DNA of 64,000 nucleotides from Rheinheimera riviphila (GTDB lineage: Bacteria; Pseudomonadota; Gammaproteobacteria; Enterobacterales; Alteromonadaceae), in assembly GCF_004005945.1 (NCBI RefSeq), contig NZ_SACS01000015.1, forward strand, positions 62,001-126,000, written 5' to 3'. Shown in pieces: positions 60,877-64,000 of the stretch. Position 1 is the stretch's first letter. Every line of letters begins with the position of its first letter. A program made the position numbers and the translations under genes. The notes under the pieces were generated by a model. It saw only the letters and a program-made list of their open reading frames with translations, was not told the DNA's origin and did no database searches.

Positions 60877-62163
60877 TTAGTACTGATCAGCCGCCACAGC
60901 TGGCGAAGTCTGCGCTGCAGAACTCTCTGCAACCGGATTGTCATCAACTGAAAAAGAAGCTTCAGCCTGCTGCTCCAGTAATCGCAGCTGCTGCGCTTGT
61001 TTCACCGCATCAGCCGGCAGCTGATTGCGATACAAATCAATCATACTCATCACTTCCGACAACGCTTTGCCATGGTCCGGTGTCAGAATACCGTTATGGC
61101 CAGAAATAATGTCATCGGAAACGGCCAGCACCCACACCGCCTGCATATTAGCATCGGGGCAGCTTTGCACTGTGCGTCGTGCCTGCAATCTGGCGCGAAC
61201 TTTCCAGCCGGAGCGATCCAGCGTCATCATGCAACCAGGCTTCTGATCATGTTCCAGCAAAGCAGCGGGCATTTTCAGTGGCGTCTGACAATTACCCGCC
61301 GGGCATTTATCAATGTCATGGGTAATGGCCCAGGAATTCCCCACCGCGCGTTCGCCATCCTTTAGCCAGGTAAACGCTTCTTTGAGCGCAAAATCCCCTT
61401 TGGATTGCAGCACCACCATCGAAGGTTTTTGCCGATCGATACTGAGCAGACTGTCCAGCGGTCGGTATTCACGGGCGTTGACTGCCGGATTCAACAAAAT
61501 AAACAAATTTGGGTTGTCCTGCTGGCGCTCAATCGCGGTTTTGATCCGATCTTTACTGGCATGCAAGGCAATAGCACCGCCGAGGCTATGCCCGACCAAC
61601 ACATAACGCTGTAATTTGCGTTGTTCTACCAACACATCAAGCTCATCCAGCAACTGACTCAATCCTTTCTGACCAATGCGTTTGGCCACCGTTTTGCGCT
61701 GATAAATCGTTGGAAAATCTAAAGGTTCCACCTGGCTATCAGCATCGGTGGAGCCATCGAGGAACAGTGGATCATATTTGTCACCACGCCAGCCGACATA
61801 CAGCCCGAGCAGATTACGTTGTGGGTCATTGGTGGCCATTTGCTGGTAAAAGTTCTGAAAAGCGACGAAGTTGTCGTCATCAGGTTTGGCACTGTGGTGC
61901 CAGCCGTGGATAAAAATCACCAGTTCCGGCGCTGGTCCAACATAGGTTTGGGTAATTCGTTGGTGCAGGCTCTGCCATTGTGCTGGTAAATGCGCTTCGC
62001 CATGATCATCAAATTCAATCACATGGAAATTTTGGGCGGCGGTGTCGGCAGTCGGCACGTGATAAGGCAGATCAGGAATGTAGCTCAGCACCACCGATAC
62101 CATGACCAGCGCCAGCAGAACTAATTTATAGAGGGCAAACTTTTTTAAACTCATGAATTTCAA
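60877..62163 (-). CDS. Membrane-anchored alpha/beta hydrolase
   Basis: 428 aa (ATG 62163, or 62154 at MSLKKF). One N-terminal membrane helix (LVLLALVMVSVVLSYIP) then a serine hydrolase domain: VIFIHGWHHS oxyanion region, nucleophile elbow in LVGHSLGGAIALH. The Ser-Asp-His set is plausible but I could not place the Asp and His with certainty. A Pro/Ala/Ser-rich tail ends the protein. Substrate unknown. Confidence 0.85.
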   Translation of the reverse strand: MKFMSLKKFALYKLVLLALVMVSVVLSYIPDLPYHVPTADTAAQNFHVIEFDDHGEAHLPAQWQSLHQRITQTYVGPAPELVIFIHGWHHSAKPDDDNFVAFQNFYQQMATNDPQRNLLGLYVGWRGDKYDPLFLDGSTDADSQVEPLDFPTIYQRKTVAKRIGQKGLSQLLDELDVLVEQRKLQRYVLVGHSLGGAIALHASKDRIKTAIERQQDNPNLFILLNPAVNAREYRPLDSLLSIDRQKPSMVVLQSKGDFALKEAFTWLKDGERAVGNSWAITHDIDKCPAGNCQTPLKMPAALLEHDQKPGCMMTLDRSGWKVRARLQARRTVQSCPDANMQAVWVLAVSDDIISGHNGILTPDHGKALSEVMSMIDLYRNQLPADAVKQAQQLRLLEQQAEASFSVDDNPVAESSAAQTSPAVAADQY

Positions 62164-62307
62164 AATCTGACGTTAAAGCGGCAATGCAACCGGGCTATTG
62201 GGAACCTGAGCATTTTCAGGCGCCGGCAATTTGCGCAAATTATACGCGGCTACGCCTGTTCCGACCAGCAATGATCTGGGTTTATATTTCAGGAAGGCCT
62301 TAAATAA

Positions 62308-62332
62308 AAATGCCGACGTTCAGCCGGCATTT
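62308..62332 (-). terminator. Rho-independent terminator of phoX
   Basis: AAATGCCG (62308-62315), 9-nt loop, CGGCATTT (62325-62332) with T-rich sequence on the minus-strand 3' side (complement of 62301-62310), 25 bp after the phoX stop. Confidence 0.85.
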
Positions 62333-62356
62333 AAAGTCTAACGGTTAGGTCAGCAA

Positions 62357-64000
62357 TTACGAACCAATTACGCCACCATCGTTTTTGGTGACAATCACGG
62401 TCGCCGAACGTGGCCGACTGGTGCTGTCATTCGCTGGCCAGGTACTGGTTAACTTCGTGACAGTTGAACGGTCGCCCGGATGCTGGATATTGACGAACAT
62501 CGTTTTCATATCCGGCGTCCAGCTAATACCTGTCACTTCACAATCAATTGGCCCGACCAAAAACCGCTTTAATTTACGGGTTTTAGCGTCAGCCACCACC
62601 ATTTGGTTGTTGCCATAAGGGCCAGTGCCTTGCTGCGAACCGCTCATATCGGTCTGGATCCAGAGCAAACCATTTTTATCAAACGCCAGGCCATCCGGAC
62701 TTGCCAGGTGGTTGTCGGCGGTTAATTTTAAATCGGTACCAGGCGTTGCGGTACCCACATCACCGGCCAGCATAAAAATATCCCAGTCAAAGGCAGCGGT
62801 GGCAGAACGTTCACGCCAGCGGATAATATGGCCGGTAGCATTTGCAGCTCTTGGATTCGCGGCATCTATTTGCGCTGCAGTACGGGCAGTATTATTGGTC
62901 AAAGTGAAATACACTTCGCCGCTTTGTGGATGTACTGCGCCCCACTCCGGACGGTCCATTTTGGTGGCGCCAGCAACATCGGCTGCCAGACGGGTATTAA
63001 TCAGCACATCAGCCTGACTGCTAAATTCGACGTTGGCCGCCAGGGCTTTAGCGCGGAAGGTTTCAGAGTTGTAATCGAGCGCCAGCCATTCACCGCTGCC
63101 ATCGGCGTTAAATTTGGCGACATACAAAGTACCGTCATTCAATAAATGGCCGCCGGCCGTGGCTTTGTAATAAGGTGCTTTGGACACATATTTGTAGATG
63201 TATTCAAAAGTAGAGTCGTCACCGGAATAAAACACCACCGGCTTACCCTCGACTACTGGCGCGAACACCACACCTTCATGACCAAACCGGCCTAAGGCCG
63301 TGCGTTTTTGTGGCACGCTATCTGGGTTAAAAGGGTCAATTTCGACAATCCAACCAAAGGTATTTGGCTCGTTGCGATAATCACGATCGGCATCGGTTGC
63401 AATGGTCGAGGCATTAAAACGTTGGTACTGATCGGCACCAGAATCGGCAGTTTCCCAGCCATAACGACTGGTTTTGGTCGCGACACCGTAACGTTTATGT
63501 TCACGTGGCTGCGCCGCATCAGTATTGGCGAAATAACCGGCCCAGTTTTCTTCGGCCGTCAGGTATGTGCCCCACGGCGTATACCCATTACCACAGTTAT
63601 TTAAGGTGCCGCGGGTGCGGGTGCCGTCGGTGCTGTATTTGGTGACCATTTTGGCATGACCACGGGCTGGGCCACTGATATCCATTGGCGTTGCACCGGT
63701 GATCCGGCGATTCAGTGGGCTGCCCTGCACCAGTTGGAACTGACCACTGGCGTCTTTTTTGACGTGCGCAACAGTGACGCCGTGTGCCGCAACTTCTTTG
63801 CGAACTTCGTCTGCCGGACGAGGTAAGCCAGTCGGGCCATTCTGGTGCAAAGTGGCTGGTTCACAATATTCGTGGTTAAACACCAATAAACCTTCGGCGC
63901 TATTGTTACCGGTCGTGCGGGCATCCAATGGAAAAAAATGCATGCCGTCATGATGCGCGCCAACTTGTTGTTCCATCTCGGCGCCAGTATTAGTCCCCCC
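62357..64000 (-). CDS. phoX: PhoX-family phosphatase (5' partial)
   Basis: At least 548 residues, with the frame open to the right edge; the first in-frame ATG at 63976 is inside the domain, so the true start (and the usual Tat signal) lie outside. DUF839/PhoX content: HDGMHFFPL, LVFNHEYCEPATLHQ, KRYGVATKTSRYGWE, FGRFGHEGVVFAP, LPVDG-type SPDGLAFDKNGLLWIQTDMSG and GISWTPDMKTMFVNIQHPGD. Calcium/iron-dependent phosphatase secreted in Pho-regulated phosphate scavenging. Fits with the phytase and acid phosphatase at 19-22.5 kb. The N-terminus and start codon cannot be seen. Confidence 0.93.
   Translation of the reverse strand, partial: GGTNTGAEMEQQVGAHHDGMHFFPLDARTTGNNSAEGLLVFNHEYCEPATLHQNGPTGLPRPADEVRKEVAAHGVTVAHVKKDASGQFQLVQGSPLNRRITGATPMDISGPARGHAKMVTKYSTDGTRTRGTLNNCGNGYTPWGTYLTAEENWAGYFANTDAAQPREHKRYGVATKTSRYGWETADSGADQYQRFNASTIATDADRDYRNEPNTFGWIVEIDPFNPDSVPQKRTALGRFGHEGVVFAPVVEGKPVVFYSGDDSTFEYIYKYVSKAPYYKATAGGHLLNDGTLYVAKFNADGSGEWLALDYNSETFRAKALAANVEFSSQADVLINTRLAADVAGATKMDRPEWGAVHPQSGEVYFTLTNNTARTAAQIDAANPRAANATGHIIRWRERSATAAFDWDIFMLAGDVGTATPGTDLKLTADNHLASPDGLAFDKNGLLWIQTDMSGSQQGTGPYGNNQMVVADAKTRKLKRFLVGPIDCEVTGISWTPDMKTMFVNIQHPGDRSTVTKLTSTWPANDSTSRPRSATVIVTKNDGGVIGS

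Overview
The window looks like a chromosomal segment of an aquatic, polymer- and organophosphate-degrading gammaproteobacterium. The gene families fit an Alteromonadales-type genus (Rheinheimera, Alishewanella or Shewanella relatives): many TonB receptors and signal peptides, a stand-alone second EF-G, PhoX, a beta-propeller phytase, MipA/OmpV, and EAL-CBS-GGDEF signalling. The genus is an inference. I saw no rRNA, tRNA, CRISPR array, transposase or phage genes.

Layout. 1-8.1 kb: end of a type I secretion locus (HlyD adaptor cut by the left edge, an AT-rich membrane protein, and a 2142-aa RTX exoprotein with about eight tandem 171-174-aa repeats and a permuted papain-like N-terminus). 8.2-16.65 kb: a six-gene minus-strand operon (D-serine-dehydratase-like PLP enzyme, RpiR regulator, N-acyl-D-amino-acid deacylase-like amidohydrolase, RidA, SSS symporter, GH20 hexosaminidase). 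Its content matches the recently described pathway for oxidised chitin (N-acetylglucosaminic acid) better than plain D-amino-acid catabolism. 16.9-18.6 kb: an exported methyltransferase-like protein and a Crp-family regulator. 18.9-25.3 kb: an organophosphate/phytate module (TonB receptor, purple-acid-phosphatase-like enzyme, phytase). 25.5-29.2 kb: a degenerate GGDEF protein coupled to an AraC regulator, facing an intact EAL-CBS-GGDEF protein. 29.5-31.7 kb: an EF-G paralogue with a strong terminator.

31.8-38.3 kb: an ABC-2 permease fused to an M1-type peptidase, its ATPase, and a divergent LytS/LytTR two-component system. 38.3-40.1 kb: a small accessory island with direct and inverted repeats, two orphan genes and an attC-like integron recombination site. 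40.4-45.8 kb: MipA/OmpV facing a TonB receptor-response regulator-kinase operon. 46.3-48.5 kb: a small-gene region with ParDE, a frameshifted gene and palindromic repeats. 48.5-55.1 kb: a membrane protein, a NodB-type lipoprotein, cysTW without cysA or a binding protein, and a tightly overlapping VCBS-protein/DUF3649-like/PepSY operon. 55.3-64 kb: mostly housekeeping genes (YlqF GTPase, amidohydrolase, SpoU methyltransferase, CysM, EamA transporter, alpha/beta hydrolase) ending in a PhoX phosphatase cut by the right edge.

The phosphatase genes (TonB receptor, acid phosphatase, phytase, PhoX) together suggest phosphate scavenging. The GH20 operon suggests scavenging of amino-sugar acids. The strongest leads for something unusual are the oxidised-chitin-type operon, the attC island, the papain-like domain on the RTX protein, and the coupled VCBS/DUF3649/PepSY operon.
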